64,000 nucleotides of DNA from Opitutaceae bacterium (GCA_947474995.1 CANJNJ010000001.1:1-64000); one strand, 5' to 3'. Positions 8,220-18,235 are shown, counted from the first letter of the stretch. The notes: a model not told the origin generated them from the sequence alone. Made by a program: numbers and translations.

Positions 8220-10004
8220 TCACAGCGTTCCTTTCTTCGCCTGCTCGATGATGTAATCACCCGTACGCCAGGCGAGCGCCATGATGGTGAGCGTGGGATT
8301 TTTATCGGCGTTGGAGGCAAATGCGGCCCCGTCAGCCAGGAACAAATTTTTCACCTGCCACGTTTGGTTCCAGCGGTTGCACACGGACTGCTTCTCGTCG
8401 TCACCCATGATCGCCCCACCCACCTCGTGGATCACCCGGCCCCCGTTTTCGATGGCGGGTTGCCCGCCGCGCACCGTGCCGCCCATGGCTACAATCAGGG
8501 ACTTGAACGTGTCAGCGGCATGCGCCGCCTGGTTGCGTTCGTGTTCACTCCACTTCCAATGCCAGCGCAGCACGGGAATTCCCCACCGGTCCTTCACCGT
8601 GGGATCCAGGTCGGCATAGCAGTGCTCGTTGGGAATCTGCTCACCCCGGCAGGTATAGCCGACGGACGAACCATAATAGCGCCGGGCGGCCTCCTTGAAA
8701 CGGGTGCCGTACGCCCCCTTGGCGAGATCCTCGGAGAGTGGGCTGCGGCCGCCGGGCATCGGACGCGACCCGTTGAATTCAACGTGATAGCCGCGGGGAA
8801 AATTGAGTTTGCCCGCGTGCTGTTCGCGGTAGAGCCACCACGGGATGTAGAAGTGCGGACCGCCCGCGCCATCTTCATTGTGCGGCGGCAAATTTTCCAG
8901 CGCCGGAATCTGACCACCCACGGAAATACCCACGGAATCCATGACGTATTTGCCCACCAGCCCACGGCGGTTGCCGATGCCCTCCGGAGACTGGTTTCCC
9001 TTCGAGTTGAGGAGCAAGCGCACGGTCTCCCCACTGCTGGCCGCGAGCACGACGGCCTTCGCCTTCACGCGTTCCTCCCGACCCGTGGTCTTGTCGATAT
9101 ACAGCACGCCCGTCGCCCGGCCATCCGGGCCCACGATCACTTCGCGAGCGTGGGCGTTGGGAATGAGATCGAGATTGCCCGTCGCCATCGCCGGCGGCAG
9201 ATGCACCGTCGTGCTCTGGTAGTTCGCGCGAATGCTGCAGCCGCGGTGACAGTCGGTGGCCCAAAAGCAGGCGGCGCGGCTCCGCATGGAGTCGGCCACG
9301 ATCTTCTGTGCCCACGCGTTGCCGGGATGCAACCGGGCCGGAATGGTTTCCGCATCGAGCGGTCGCGTGAGTACGGCGCGGTGGATGGAGATCACCGGAA
9401 TGCCCAGCTTCTTCGCGTGCTTCTGCAGGTAGAGCTCCGCGGCGCGCCCCTTCGGCGGCGGCAAAAGCACCCCCGGAGGCGAGTTGGGCGTGTTCTCCAG
9501 CCCTTCGTTCGAGCCGTAAACGCCGATGAGCATTTCGACCTTGGTGTAATACGGCTCGATGTCCTCGTAGCCGATCGGCCAGTCGAAACCAAGGCCGTCG
9601 CGCGAGCGCGGCTTGAAATCATACGGTCCATTGCGCAGCGACATCCGGCCCCAGTGGTTGGTGCGGCCGCCCAACATCCGCGCCCGCCACCACCAGAAGC
9701 GCTCCTCCGCCTTGTCACTGCCCTGCGTGTACGGTTCGCCCGGCATGTCCCAGCCGCCATCCACGGTCGCGTCGCTAAACCCCGCCTGCTTGTCGGGCGT
9801 CGGCGTGCCCAACAACGGCGACTGGCCGGGCCGCTGGAACATCGCGGTCTCCGTCTCCGGAACATAGTTACGCCCGGCCTCGAGCATCACGCACTTCAAG
9901 CCGGCCAGCGTCAGCGTATAGGCCATCTGCCCGCCGCCCGCGCCCGAGCCAACGATGATGACATCGTAGTCTGCCTGAGCCTGGTTGCTGGTGATGATTG
10001 GCAT
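8220..10004 (-). CDS. GMC family oxidoreductase (sugar dehydrogenase large subunit type)
   Basis: This 594-residue flavoprotein has an FAD-binding Rossmann motif VIIVGSGAGGGQMAYTL near residue 17, an acidic strand end (MLEAGRNY) and MLGGRTNHWGR near residue 110. The C-terminal GMC domain has HEVGGAIMG and DGAAFASNADKNPTLTIMALAWR. There is no signal peptide; in this group the small subunit supplies the Tat signal. It is first in a minus-strand unit with the small subunit and the PSD1 cytochrome. Together they could pass electrons from sugar oxidation to a c-type haem. The substrate is not predictable; glucose/glycoside 3-dehydrogenases and gluconate or sorbitol dehydrogenases belong to this branch. 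Confidence 0.92.
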   Translation of the reverse strand: MPIITSNQAQADYDVIIVGSGAGGGQMAYTLTLAGLKCVMLEAGRNYVPETETAMFQRPGQSPLLGTPTPDKQAGFSDATVDGGWDMPGEPYTQGSDKAEERFWWWRARMLGGRTNHWGRMSLRNGPYDFKPRSRDGLGFDWPIGYEDIEPYYTKVEMLIGVYGSNEGLENTPNSPPGVLLPPPKGRAAELYLQKHAKKLGIPVISIHRAVLTRPLDAETIPARLHPGNAWAQKIVADSMRSRAACFWATDCHRGCSIRANYQSTTVHLPPAMATGNLDLIPNAHAREVIVGPDGRATGVLYIDKTTGREERVKAKAVVLAASSGETVRLLLNSKGNQSPEGIGNRRGLVGKYVMDSVGISVGGQIPALENLPPHNEDGAGGPHFYIPWWLYREQHAGKLNFPRGYHVEFNGSRPMPGGRSPLSEDLAKGAYGTRFKEAARRYYGSSVGYTCRGEQIPNEHCYADLDPTVKDRWGIPVLRWHWKWSEHERNQAAHAADTFKSLIVAMGGTVRGGQPAIENGGRVIHEVGGAIMGDDEKQSVCNRWNQTWQVKNLFLADGAAFASNADKNPTLTIMALAWRTGDYIIEQAKKGTL

Positions 10005-10286
10005 CGTAGAGGAAAAAGCGGATGAACTGACGCGAATCTAAGTTGGGGGTACCATCGGCCCGGGCTTCGTCGTCGAGCCGAGCAGAACCTGGCGTGACAC
10101 CGCTGACTTTTCCCGGGGGGGATTCGGCCGGCACAATCTCAGATCGCGCATCTCCATTGACAAACAAAAAGCCCGTGCCGACATGGGTGAACTCCAACGC
10201 GACCCCTGATTTCCCGCGGGAAGAAGTCGGGAGTCTGCGACGTACCCCGGAACCAGAGTCCGCTCGTCGCCATCCTCGAACCACGT

Positions 10287-11447
10287 ATGAATATCCAGCA
10301 AAACCCCGGACGGATTCTCACCACGCACGTCGGCAGCCTGCCGCGTCCCCATGACCTGCTGGACTTGATGGCCAAGCAGGTCTCTGGCGTTGGCTTCGAT
10401 CCCGCGGCGTACGACCGGCGCGTCAGCCGGGCGGTGGAGGAATCCGTCGCCCAACAGGCGTCAACGGGGATCGACATCGTCAACGACGGCGAACAGGGCA
10501 AAACGGGATTTTTTCTCTACGTGCGCGATCGCCTGGAAGGATTCGAGGAGAGGCGCGACACCGAGATCAAGGAGTTCGAGTCCGAAGTCGCCGCGTTCCC
10601 CGAGTATTACGCCGAATATTTTAAAGTGGCGATGGCGGGTGGCTCGATTGCCCCGGTCGTGCCTCTGGTCTGCACGGGCCCAATCAAGTATAAGGGTCTG
10701 GAGTCGCTCCGGCGCGACATCGCCAATCTCAAGAGCGCAGCGGCGAAGACCAGGCACCATGCCGCGTTCATGCCGTCAGTCTCACCCAGCGGAGTCGGCT
10801 CAAACGAATATTACCGCACCACGGAGGAATACCTCCACGCGGTGGGCGCCGCGCTGCGGGTGGAGTACCTTGAGATTATCAACGCCGGTCTCCTGCTCCA
10901 AATCGACGATCCCTTTCTGACGAATATTTTCACCAATGCGGCGCTGGATATGACGCAGCGTCGGGCCCGCGCGGAAACCTATGTCGAGGTCCTCAATGAA
11001 TGTCTCCGTGACATCCCCCCGGAAAAGGTCCGCCTGCATACCTGCCACGGAATCAACGAGGGCCCGCGTGTGCACGACGCCGACCTCGCCGACGTGGTCG
11101 GCTACATGCTCCGGGTCAATGCGGGCGGCTACAGCATCGAGGCGGCCAATCCGCGGCACGAGCACGAGTACCACCTGTGGGAGAACGTGAAACTGCCGGA
11201 GGGCAAGGTGCTCATTCCGGGCGTGATCACCCATGCCAGCAACATTGTCGAACACCCCAAGCTGATCGCCGAGCGCCTCGTCCGCTTCGCCAAACTCGTC
11301 GGCCGGGAAAACGTCACCGCGAGCGCCGATTGCGGATTCTCCTCGCAGGCGACCTACCACACCGAGGTGCACCCCACGGTCATCTGGGCCAAGTTTTCAG
11401 CCATGCGCGACGGCGCCCGGCTCGCCAGCGAGCAACTCTGGCCGTAG
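10287..11447 (+). CDS. Cobalamin-independent methionine synthase (MetE C-terminal) family protein
   Basis: This is a 386-residue TIM-barrel protein of the MetE C-terminal domain type, without the MetE N-terminal half. The opening LTTHVGSLPRP is characteristic. Zinc ligands are visible as H251 and C253 (HTCHGIN), E285 (SIEAANPR) and C349 (SADCGFSS). Stand-alone proteins of this type catalyse thiol or cobalamin methyl transfer or coenzyme M lyase-like reactions; which one applies cannot be told. The gene is divergent from the GMC gene across 282 bp and 18 bp upstream of an exported TIM barrel. That context suggests a role in sugar or methoxy-compound metabolism rather than methionine synthesis. 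Confidence 0.85.
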   Translation: MNIQQNPGRILTTHVGSLPRPHDLLDLMAKQVSGVGFDPAAYDRRVSRAVEESVAQQASTGIDIVNDGEQGKTGFFLYVRDRLEGFEERRDTEIKEFESEVAAFPEYYAEYFKVAMAGGSIAPVVPLVCTGPIKYKGLESLRRDIANLKSAAAKTRHHAAFMPSVSPSGVGSNEYYRTTEEYLHAVGAALRVEYLEIINAGLLLQIDDPFLTNIFTNAALDMTQRRARAETYVEVLNECLRDIPPEKVRLHTCHGINEGPRVHDADLADVVGYMLRVNAGGYSIEAANPRHEHEYHLWENVKLPEGKVLIPGVITHASNIVEHPKLIAERLVRFAKLVGRENVTASADCGFSSQATYHTEVHPTVIWAKFSAMRDGARLASEQLWP

Positions 11448-11465
11448 CCTCGCCCCAACCCAGCC

Positions 11466-12404
11466 ATGGACTCCTACTCCCGCGTGAATCGCAGAAGTTT
11501 TGTGAAGATGGGTGCGACGGTGTGCGCCGCGGGCCTGATGCCGCGCCTCCCGGCGGCAGCTCCGGACTCGTTTGGCCTGCGCTATGTCGTCGGCTCCAGC
11601 ATTTATGGGAATCTGCCGCTCTCGGTCATTCTCCCCGAAGTGCGGAAGACCGGCTCGGAGTACATCGACTTGTGGCCGAAGAACTGGGGCACCCAGCGCG
11701 AGCAGGTGGAAGAAATGGGCCACGAAAAATTCGCCGCCCTGCTCCAGGAAAACGGGGTGAAGGTGGCGGTCAGCACGCGTTACGATCTTGGTCCGTTCGG
11801 CCTGCAGGCTGAGATGAAGTTCCTGCGCCGCTTCGGGGGACAAATTATCGTCGCCGGCTGCAAGGGTCCGATCGGCCTGAAGGGGGCTCCGCTGCGGGCC
11901 GAGCTGCGGAAGTTCGTTGACCAACTGCAACCGCACCTGGCCGCGGCCAGCCGCGCGGGGATCACGATCGCCATCGAGAACCACGCTAATTCGCTGGTGG
12001 AGTCGCCGGACTCGATCCGCTGGCTGATGGAACTCGCCGGCGACGCGCCGCTCGGGATCGCCCTGGCGCCTTACCACCTCGAACAGGACCCCGCGATGCT
12101 GGCGGGTTTGATCCGCGACCTCGGCCCCAAAATGGCGGTCTTCTATGCGTGGCAATACGGGGTGGGCTGCATGAAGCCGATGCCCCCCGAGGAGGAAACG
12201 CTGCAATTGCCCGGCCGGGGCCGACTCGATTTTGGCCCGCTACTGCAGGCATTGCGCGACACGCATTTCGCCGGCTGGACGGAAATCTTCATGCATCACA
12301 CGCCGCGAGGTCTGCCGCCCTACCCGACCGTCGCGCCCATCACCGCGGAACTGGTCAGCGCGCGGGATTATCTGACCGGAAAAATCGCGGGCTTGAATCG
12401 CTAG
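11466..12404 (+). CDS. Tat-exported sugar phosphate isomerase/epimerase-family TIM barrel
   Basis: The 312-residue AP-endonuclease-2-like barrel has a Tat-like leader (VNRRSFVKMGATVCAAG, RR near residues 9-10). Typical barrel pieces are ITIAIENHANSLVESPDSIRWLM (metal-binding Glu near residue 175), a downstream HFAGWTEIFMHH segment and a strand-rich repeat of charged ends. Periplasmic members of this family in Bacteroidota and Verrucomicrobiota occur with GMC oxidoreductases and are proposed to act on 3-keto sugars. It is 18 bp from the MetE-like gene and 15 bp from the next GMC gene. The exact substrate is unknown. Confidence 0.85.
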   Translation: MDSYSRVNRRSFVKMGATVCAAGLMPRLPAAAPDSFGLRYVVGSSIYGNLPLSVILPEVRKTGSEYIDLWPKNWGTQREQVEEMGHEKFAALLQENGVKVAVSTRYDLGPFGLQAEMKFLRRFGGQIIVAGCKGPIGLKGAPLRAELRKFVDQLQPHLAAASRAGITIAIENHANSLVESPDSIRWLMELAGDAPLGIALAPYHLEQDPAMLAGLIRDLGPKMAVFYAWQYGVGCMKPMPPEEETLQLPGRGRLDFGPLLQALRDTHFAGWTEIFMHHTPRGLPPYPTVAPITAELVSARDYLTGKIAGLNR

Positions 12405-12419
12405 GAATCCCAACCGCGC

Positions 12420-14201
12420 ATGGCAACTGATCCGACCTACGATGTGGTGATCGTGGGCTCGGGCGCGGCCGGCGGGCAGGCCGCCTATACGCTGACGATG
12501 GCGGGAGCAAAGGTGCTGATGATCGAAGCCGGCCGGCGCTTCGATCCCGCCACGGAGACGGCCATGTTTCAGACCAATGGACAGGCCCCGCTGCGAGGGG
12601 CGGGCACGCCGGACAAACCGCTGGGCTTTTACGACGGAACCGCGGGCGGCGGCTGGTCGATCCCCGGTGAGCCGTATACCAACGCGTCGGCCGAACCCGA
12701 CCAGCAGTTCATGTGGTGGCGCTCCCGCATGCTGGGCGGCCGCACCAATCACTGGGGACGGATCGCCCTCCGCTTTGGTCCGTATGACTTCAAGCCCTAC
12801 AGCCGCGACGGCTTGGGCGTCGACTGGCCGATCGCCTACGAGGATATCGCGCCCTACTACGACAAGGTCGAAATGCTGATCGGCGTTTGCGGGGCGGCGG
12901 AAGGCTTGGAGAACAGTCCGGACTCTCCCCCGGGCATCCTGCTGCCCGCGCCCAAGGCCCGCGCCGGGGAACGGCTGACGGCCCAACGCGGAAAAAAGCT
13001 CGGGCTCTCGGTCGTGCCGATTCACCGCGCAGTCCTCAGCACGCGGCAGGACGCCGAGACGATTCCGGCCAAGCTCCATCCGAACAATCCCAAGGCGCAG
13101 CGGATCCTGGCCGAAGCCATGCGCCAGCGGGCGGCCTGCTTTTGGGCGACCGATTGCCATCGGGGCTGTTCGATCAAGGCGAACTACCAGTCGACGACGG
13201 TCCATCTCCCGCCGGCGCTGGCGACCGGCAACCTCGATTTGGTGACCGACGCCATGGTGCGCGAGGTCACGGTCGACAAGGCGGGCCGGGCGACGGGTGT
13301 CGTCTACATCGACAAGAAGACGAACGAAGAGCGGGCCGTGCGCGGCCGGGTGATCGTACTCGCGGCCGGCTCCCAAGAGTCGGTCCGGATCCTCTTCAAT
13401 TCCAAATCCGGCCTTTTTGCCCAAGGCTTGGGCAATTCCAGCGGCCTGCTCGGCCGCTATATCATGGATACGCCGGCGAGTTCACTCCAAGGCCAGATTC
13501 CGGCGCTGGAGGGACTGCCGCTCCACAACGAGGACGGCGCGGGAATTCATGTTTATATTCCCTGGGAATTTTACCGCGAGCAACGCACGGGAAAGTTGGA
13601 TTTTCCCCGGGGGTACCACGTGCAATTCACCACCGGGCGACAGATGCCGAGCGCCCGCACCGGAACCGGGCTGGAATGGCTGAGCGGAGGAACTTACGGT
13701 CGGCAGTTCAAGGAAGACCAGCGGCGGTACTACGGCTCGCTGGTCGGCTTCAGCGCCATCGGCGAGATGGTGCCCAACGAACACTCGTACTGTGACCTCG
13801 ATCCGGTGGTAAAGGACCGGTGGGGCGTTCCCGTTCTCCGCTTCCACTGGAAATGGTCGGAGCACGAGATCCGGCAGGCGGCGCATGGCCAGCGAATGTT
13901 TGCCGACCTCATCGCCGCCATGGGTGGTCGTACGAAGGAACCTCCCGCCTCGAACGCCGCCAAGGCCTTGACCCGCGGCGGCCAGATCATCCACGAGGTC
14001 GGCGGCGCCCGCATGGGATCCGATCCAAAGACTTCGGTGACGGATCCGTGGAGCCGGACGTGGGAGGTGAAGAATCTGTTCATCGCGGACGGGGCAACCT
14101 TCGCCAGCAACGCGGACAAGAATCCCACCCTCACCATCATGGCTCTGGCCTGGCGCACGAGCGACTACATCCTCGAAGAACTGCGCAAAGGAAATTTGTG
14201 A
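12420..14201 (+). CDS. GMC family oxidoreductase, second paralogue
   Basis: The 593-residue flavoprotein is closely similar in layout to the enzyme at 8220-10004. It has VVIVGSGAAGGQAAYTLTMAG for FAD, MLGGRTNHWGRIALRFGPYDFKPYSRDGLG, a shared ACFWATDCHRGCSI segment, and a C-terminal HEVGGARMG with NADKNPTLTIMALAWR. There is no signal peptide, and unlike the first paralogue no subunit-3 gene lies next to it. It may borrow the small subunit at 7441 or act in the cytoplasm. It is the last gene of a three-gene plus-strand run and converges on the MFS gene. Confidence 0.92.
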   Translation: MATDPTYDVVIVGSGAAGGQAAYTLTMAGAKVLMIEAGRRFDPATETAMFQTNGQAPLRGAGTPDKPLGFYDGTAGGGWSIPGEPYTNASAEPDQQFMWWRSRMLGGRTNHWGRIALRFGPYDFKPYSRDGLGVDWPIAYEDIAPYYDKVEMLIGVCGAAEGLENSPDSPPGILLPAPKARAGERLTAQRGKKLGLSVVPIHRAVLSTRQDAETIPAKLHPNNPKAQRILAEAMRQRAACFWATDCHRGCSIKANYQSTTVHLPPALATGNLDLVTDAMVREVTVDKAGRATGVVYIDKKTNEERAVRGRVIVLAAGSQESVRILFNSKSGLFAQGLGNSSGLLGRYIMDTPASSLQGQIPALEGLPLHNEDGAGIHVYIPWEFYREQRTGKLDFPRGYHVQFTTGRQMPSARTGTGLEWLSGGTYGRQFKEDQRRYYGSLVGFSAIGEMVPNEHSYCDLDPVVKDRWGVPVLRFHWKWSEHEIRQAAHGQRMFADLIAAMGGRTKEPPASNAAKALTRGGQIIHEVGGARMGSDPKTSVTDPWSRTWEVKNLFIADGATFASNADKNPTLTIMALAWRTSDYILEELRKGNL

Positions 14202-14253
14202 AACGGGCCAACCCTGTCCCGCGGGATTGGCCTCCCGCGGTTGAACCGCCAGC
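14202..14253. terminator. Inverted repeat between convergent genes
   Basis: GGCCAA near 14207 pairs with TTGGCC near 14227, and a CCCGCGG word occurs twice in inverted context, giving nested hairpins in the 52-bp convergent spacer. No T-tract follows. It may serve as a bidirectional transcription block, but this is weak. Confidence 0.3.
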
Positions 14254-15552
14254 CTAATCCGGCAGCGGGCGGCCCTTGGTTTCCGGAGCGAGCCAAATCA
14301 ATCCGAGGCCCAAGGCGTAGACCAGCGTGACCACGGCACCGGCGCGGGCGTAGCTGCCGTCGAACGTCTGCATCAGCACGCCCATCTCGATGGCGCCAAT
14401 CGCCGCGAACACGCGACCCGAGTTCATGGCAATGCCCTGCCCCGTGGCCCTGACCCGGGTGGGGAAAAGTTCGGGAAGGTAGAGTGGCAGCCAGCCGTAA
14501 AACGCGGACGTAACGATGCCGGCGGCGAGCGCGAACAGGAGAAAAGTCGATCCGTAGTGGGTAACGCTCCGAAACAGCCAGCCACAGGTCAGCAGCGAGG
14601 CCAGGCAGAAGAGAAAATAAGCCGGACGGCGCCCGACGGCCCGCCCCACCCACGCTCCGCCTAACGCGCCAATAATCGCGCCCACGGCGATGATTACCTG
14701 GGTGATGGCCTTCGCCTGGGGCTCGGCCGATCCCGCCATCTTGTCGGCCCAGAGGGGAAGCCACTGTACCGAACCCCACGATCCGACGAGGGAAACGCCC
14801 ACGAGCAGAGACGCGATGATGGTAAACCAAAGCAGCGGTGGCCGGCCAATTTCCGCCAGCGGTCCGATTCGCGCGGTCGCCTTGGCGCGCTGCCAGCGCT
14901 CAGACTCAGGCACGTAGCGAATGATCCAGATGACCAGCAACGCCGGCAGCGCGCCCACCATGGTCACCCAGCGCCAGGAGTCCTGCGTGATCGACACGGT
15001 CATCCCGACGACTCCGATGAGCAGGAACCCCACGTTATTCGCGGCGCCGATCAGCCCCGACAGCATGGAACGGTGTTTCTCCGGCCAAACTTCCATCACG
15101 AGGGCGACGCCGAGCGACCATTCGCCGCCCATGCCGATGGCAGAGATAAACCGCAGGATTCCCAGTTGCACCGGAGTCTGGGTAAAGAAGATGGCGCCGG
15201 TGAAAACGGAATAGCAGATAATCGACAGATTCATCGCGCGGACCCGGCCGATCCGGTCGCCCAGCCAGCCGAAAATCCATCCCCCCAGGGCCGCGCCCAG
15301 CAGAAAAAGCGCGGTGATAATCCCCATCCACTGGCCGATGAACGCTTCGCCAATGATCCCGGACGCCGGCTGCATCTGCTGCAGGGCGGGCCGGGCGATC
15401 AGGGGAAAGATTCCCATCTCCAGTCCATCGAACATCCAGCCGAGGAAGGCCGCCACGAGGACCAGGTTCCGCCGAGCGGAAGTACCGTCGCCGTTCGGAT
15501 TAAGGAGTGAATCTGGTGCCGGCGGCACCACTGGCCGGGAATTTGGGTCCAT
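14254..15552 (-). CDS. MFS transporter, sugar/organic-acid type
   Basis: The 432-residue inner-membrane protein has about 12 predicted hydrophobic helices. The charged WMFDGLEMGIFPL helix 1 and the MFS loop 2-3 motif GWLGDRIGRVRAM identify the family. LPELFPTRVRATGQGIAMNSGR before helix 10 is typical of the sugar-porter/metabolite:proton symporter group. The N-terminal 26 residues are Pro/Asn-rich. Placed between the GMC cluster and the TonB receptor, it probably imports a product of periplasmic sugar oxidation. The substrate is not predictable. Confidence 0.9.
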   Translation of the reverse strand: MDPNSRPVVPPAPDSLLNPNGDGTSARRNLVLVAAFLGWMFDGLEMGIFPLIARPALQQMQPASGIIGEAFIGQWMGIITALFLLGAALGGWIFGWLGDRIGRVRAMNLSIICYSVFTGAIFFTQTPVQLGILRFISAIGMGGEWSLGVALVMEVWPEKHRSMLSGLIGAANNVGFLLIGVVGMTVSITQDSWRWVTMVGALPALLVIWIIRYVPESERWQRAKATARIGPLAEIGRPPLLWFTIIASLLVGVSLVGSWGSVQWLPLWADKMAGSAEPQAKAITQVIIAVGAIIGALGGAWVGRAVGRRPAYFLFCLASLLTCGWLFRSVTHYGSTFLLFALAAGIVTSAFYGWLPLYLPELFPTRVRATGQGIAMNSGRVFAAIGAIEMGVLMQTFDGSYARAGAVVTLVYALGLGLIWLAPETKGRPLPD

Positions 15553-15663
15553 GGGCGAATTCAGGGATAACGGATCGGAAGCGTAAAAAATAATCCGGTG
15601 GTCGCACGAGTCTGGCGACCACCGGATGAAACTAAAGCGAGCCAGAGACGCTACCGGCGGTCC

Positions 15664-18159
15664 TCAAAACCGCGTCCCGAAGGAAATGTACGTGCGCCGC
15701 GGGCCCCACTGGGAATTCTGCGACATATAAACCATTTGGTCGGTCGCATTGCTCAGCGAGGCATTGATAAAATAACGCCCGTGCTTGAAATGGTAACTCC
15801 CGCCCACATCGACGATGTACTGATTCGCGTTGAAGGTAAGATAGGTGCCCGGCGACACGACCCAGCCTTTGAAGAAGAACTTGCCGCCCAAGGTGACTTC
15901 AAAGCCATCCCTTTGCTCGTCGCGGAAATCGTACTTACCGTAGAACATCATCGAGTTGATCATCGACTCGTTGGGCTCGAGCTGACCATTGCCCGCCTGT
16001 CCGTAGACGGTGGGGGCCGCCCCCGGGGCCGGCTTTTGGCCGCTCTGAAAGGCGAAACCCGAGGTCAGCGTCAACCGGGGGAGCGGCCGGCCGGATAACT
16101 CGGCTTCCACGCCCTGCATGACTTCACCGTTCACGATGTAGTTTTTATTATACAGGACGGACCCAATGCCATTGGTCCCCACTCCGGTCAGGGTTTGGTT
16201 GAGGATGAAGCCGGAGCGATAGCTTTGGAAGAACGCGATGGAAGCCGTCACGGCCTTGTCAAACAACTGGGTCTTGGCCCCCACCTCATCATAGCGCGTT
16301 TTCGTCTGGGCGGTAATCGTCAGGTTGTAAATGGGATCGCTCGGGGGCGGAGCCGTCCCACCACCCGACGGGCTGAAATTACTGTATTCGGCAACGGTGC
16401 GGGGGGGATCGGCCTGTTCGCTGTGCAAATAGTAAAGCGAGAGATTCGCATATGGCTTATAGGTGACCGAATATCGGGGAACCGTCGTCGACACCTGACC
16501 CGTCTGGATGACGGTGATGGGATTGGTCCGGAAGTTGTATTGCGTCGAGGCCGTCTTGTCCTCGCGCAAACCGTACATGAGGTTGATGTGACGGTTGAAG
16601 AACCAGCCGGAGTATTGAAAATAGTAACCGAGGCCATTGCCGTGGTTCTGGTTCCTCGTGGTGTTCGCCGCAAAGGGCACGTACGTGTCCGCATTGTAGT
16701 TGCTCAGGGGCAGGCCGGTCGAGGCCGAGAGCGGAACGGAATAGTTCGGACGGTAGAGGCTTTGGGCCAATCCGCCGGTCTGGGCCGAGAAGTTGGCCGA
16801 GGAATCGCTGTAGAGATCGTAGCCCACCAGCAACTGGTGCGAGGAATTCCAGTTCTTCGAGACCGCGGACTCAAAGTCATGCGCGGCCAGCAAATCGCCC
16901 TGGGCGCGGACGGAATTGGCCGACGTCAAGGCCTGCTGCTGGGTGATGCCAACCAGAAAATCCGTGGGGTCCGCGGGACTGCGGGGCACCGCCACGCCCA
17001 GGCTGTAGCGACGGTAGTGCTCGTGCATGCTGTCCACTCGCACGCCCTGGCGATACGTGAGCCAGTCGTTGAACTTGTGCACGAGGGTGGCCGACGCCTC
17101 GACGACGCTGGTCTGCCGACCCGGCCCCGGAAACCCGAAGATTCGCTCGTTCGGAATATAGGCGTCGCCGATCCCACCGGCATTGCGCGGGTTTGAGATC
17201 GGGTTCCAAATATTGGGATTGGTAAAGGGAATCTGCGCCAGCGAAACCTGCGCCCGATAGATGTTGGGGTTGGACCAGTAACGCTCACCGACCACGCCCG
17301 GGCCGTTATAGATCCACGTCCCCGTGCTAACATACAGATCGGTATTTCGGCCAATGTTCCACGACACCGATGGGCCGATGCCGTATTTCTTGATGCGCAG
17401 CAAATCTCCACTGCTGGCCCCGTCCTGCTGCTCATAGTAGAGGGGAATGCGATAGGACAGTTTTCCATCCGAGGTGATCTTTCCGCTATGATCGGCTTCC
17501 GCCCGATAGAATTGGTAGTCGCCGAAGGTGAGCGTGGCCGCGTTCGTCACCTTGCCCGTCGGCCGCTTGGGCACGAAATTGACCATGCCGCCGGCGTCAC
17601 CGCGGCCCATCGCCGCCGACGCCGGGCCCTTCACATAGTCGATGCGATCATAGAGCGCCGCGTCGCGATTGACCGGGAGCGTGCTGAGAAAGCCATCGAC
17701 CCAGGACTTGGTGACCTGCAGGCCATGGATAAAAAACAACTCCGGCTGGTGCGCGTTCGCCCGCGGGTAGACGTTGTTGACGAACTTAACGAAATCGTGG
17801 CTCTCGGTGATGTGGGCGTCGGCCAGAAATTCCGCCGTGACCACACTCACTGCCTGGGGAATATCGACGTAGGCCATGTTCAGCCGCGACGAGGAATTCG
17901 CATCCTGTGCCCCGTAGCCCGTGTTGGAACTGCCCTTCACCTGAAAGGGCTCCAGTATGACCGCCGCATTCGGATCCGATGCCTTGGTCGGAGCCGGAAC
18001 CGTCTGCGCAGGCAGCGAGAGACCGAGCAACAGGGCGACGGCGACCGCCTGAGAAGCGCGCCTTCCGAATAAAGCGACACCGAAACGAGGGAGTCGCGCA
18101 GCTTTTCGGGACAACGGGTCCGACGAAAGGCAACGAGCAATGCGGGGACAGGATTTCAT
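15664..18159 (-). CDS. TonB-dependent outer-membrane receptor
   Basis: The 831-residue protein has a late signal peptide (about residues 35-52, AVAVALLLGLSLPAQ) after a basic extension. An Opitutaceae-style start of the mature chain follows (VILEPFQVKGSSNTGYGAQDANSSSRLNMAYVDIP), then a plug domain (SVVTAEFLAD... DYVKGPASAAMGRGDAGGMVNFVPKRP). A large beta-barrel ends in a terminal aromatic (TYISFGTRF). It imports siderophore- or sugar-like ligands using TonB energy. Downstream on the same strand is the MFS carrier, so an uptake chain is likely. It is divergent from the DJ-1 gene across 263 bp. Confidence 0.93.
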   Translation of the reverse strand: MKSCPRIARCLSSDPLSRKAARLPRFGVALFGRRASQAVAVALLLGLSLPAQTVPAPTKASDPNAAVILEPFQVKGSSNTGYGAQDANSSSRLNMAYVDIPQAVSVVTAEFLADAHITESHDFVKFVNNVYPRANAHQPELFFIHGLQVTKSWVDGFLSTLPVNRDAALYDRIDYVKGPASAAMGRGDAGGMVNFVPKRPTGKVTNAATLTFGDYQFYRAEADHSGKITSDGKLSYRIPLYYEQQDGASSGDLLRIKKYGIGPSVSWNIGRNTDLYVSTGTWIYNGPGVVGERYWSNPNIYRAQVSLAQIPFTNPNIWNPISNPRNAGGIGDAYIPNERIFGFPGPGRQTSVVEASATLVHKFNDWLTYRQGVRVDSMHEHYRRYSLGVAVPRSPADPTDFLVGITQQQALTSANSVRAQGDLLAAHDFESAVSKNWNSSHQLLVGYDLYSDSSANFSAQTGGLAQSLYRPNYSVPLSASTGLPLSNYNADTYVPFAANTTRNQNHGNGLGYYFQYSGWFFNRHINLMYGLREDKTASTQYNFRTNPITVIQTGQVSTTVPRYSVTYKPYANLSLYYLHSEQADPPRTVAEYSNFSPSGGGTAPPPSDPIYNLTITAQTKTRYDEVGAKTQLFDKAVTASIAFFQSYRSGFILNQTLTGVGTNGIGSVLYNKNYIVNGEVMQGVEAELSGRPLPRLTLTSGFAFQSGQKPAPGAAPTVYGQAGNGQLEPNESMINSMMFYGKYDFRDEQRDGFEVTLGGKFFFKGWVVSPGTYLTFNANQYIVDVGGSYHFKHGRYFINASLSNATDQMVYMSQNSQWGPRRTYISFGTRF

Positions 18160-18235
18160 TGGGAGTTATAGCGAACAGCCTGAGGACGGGGTGAAGTCTC
18201 TGATTCTTCAGAGCCAGCACGCCTATCTCGAAGAA

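Noticed and set aside
8364-10025. 553-codon plus-strand frame opposite the GMC gene
   Set aside because: Antisense shadow; the minus strand has all GMC motifs.
12240-13424. 394-codon minus-strand frame opposite the second GMC gene
   Set aside because: Mirrors the antisense frame over the first GMC paralogue, so the similarity is a consequence of the real genes.
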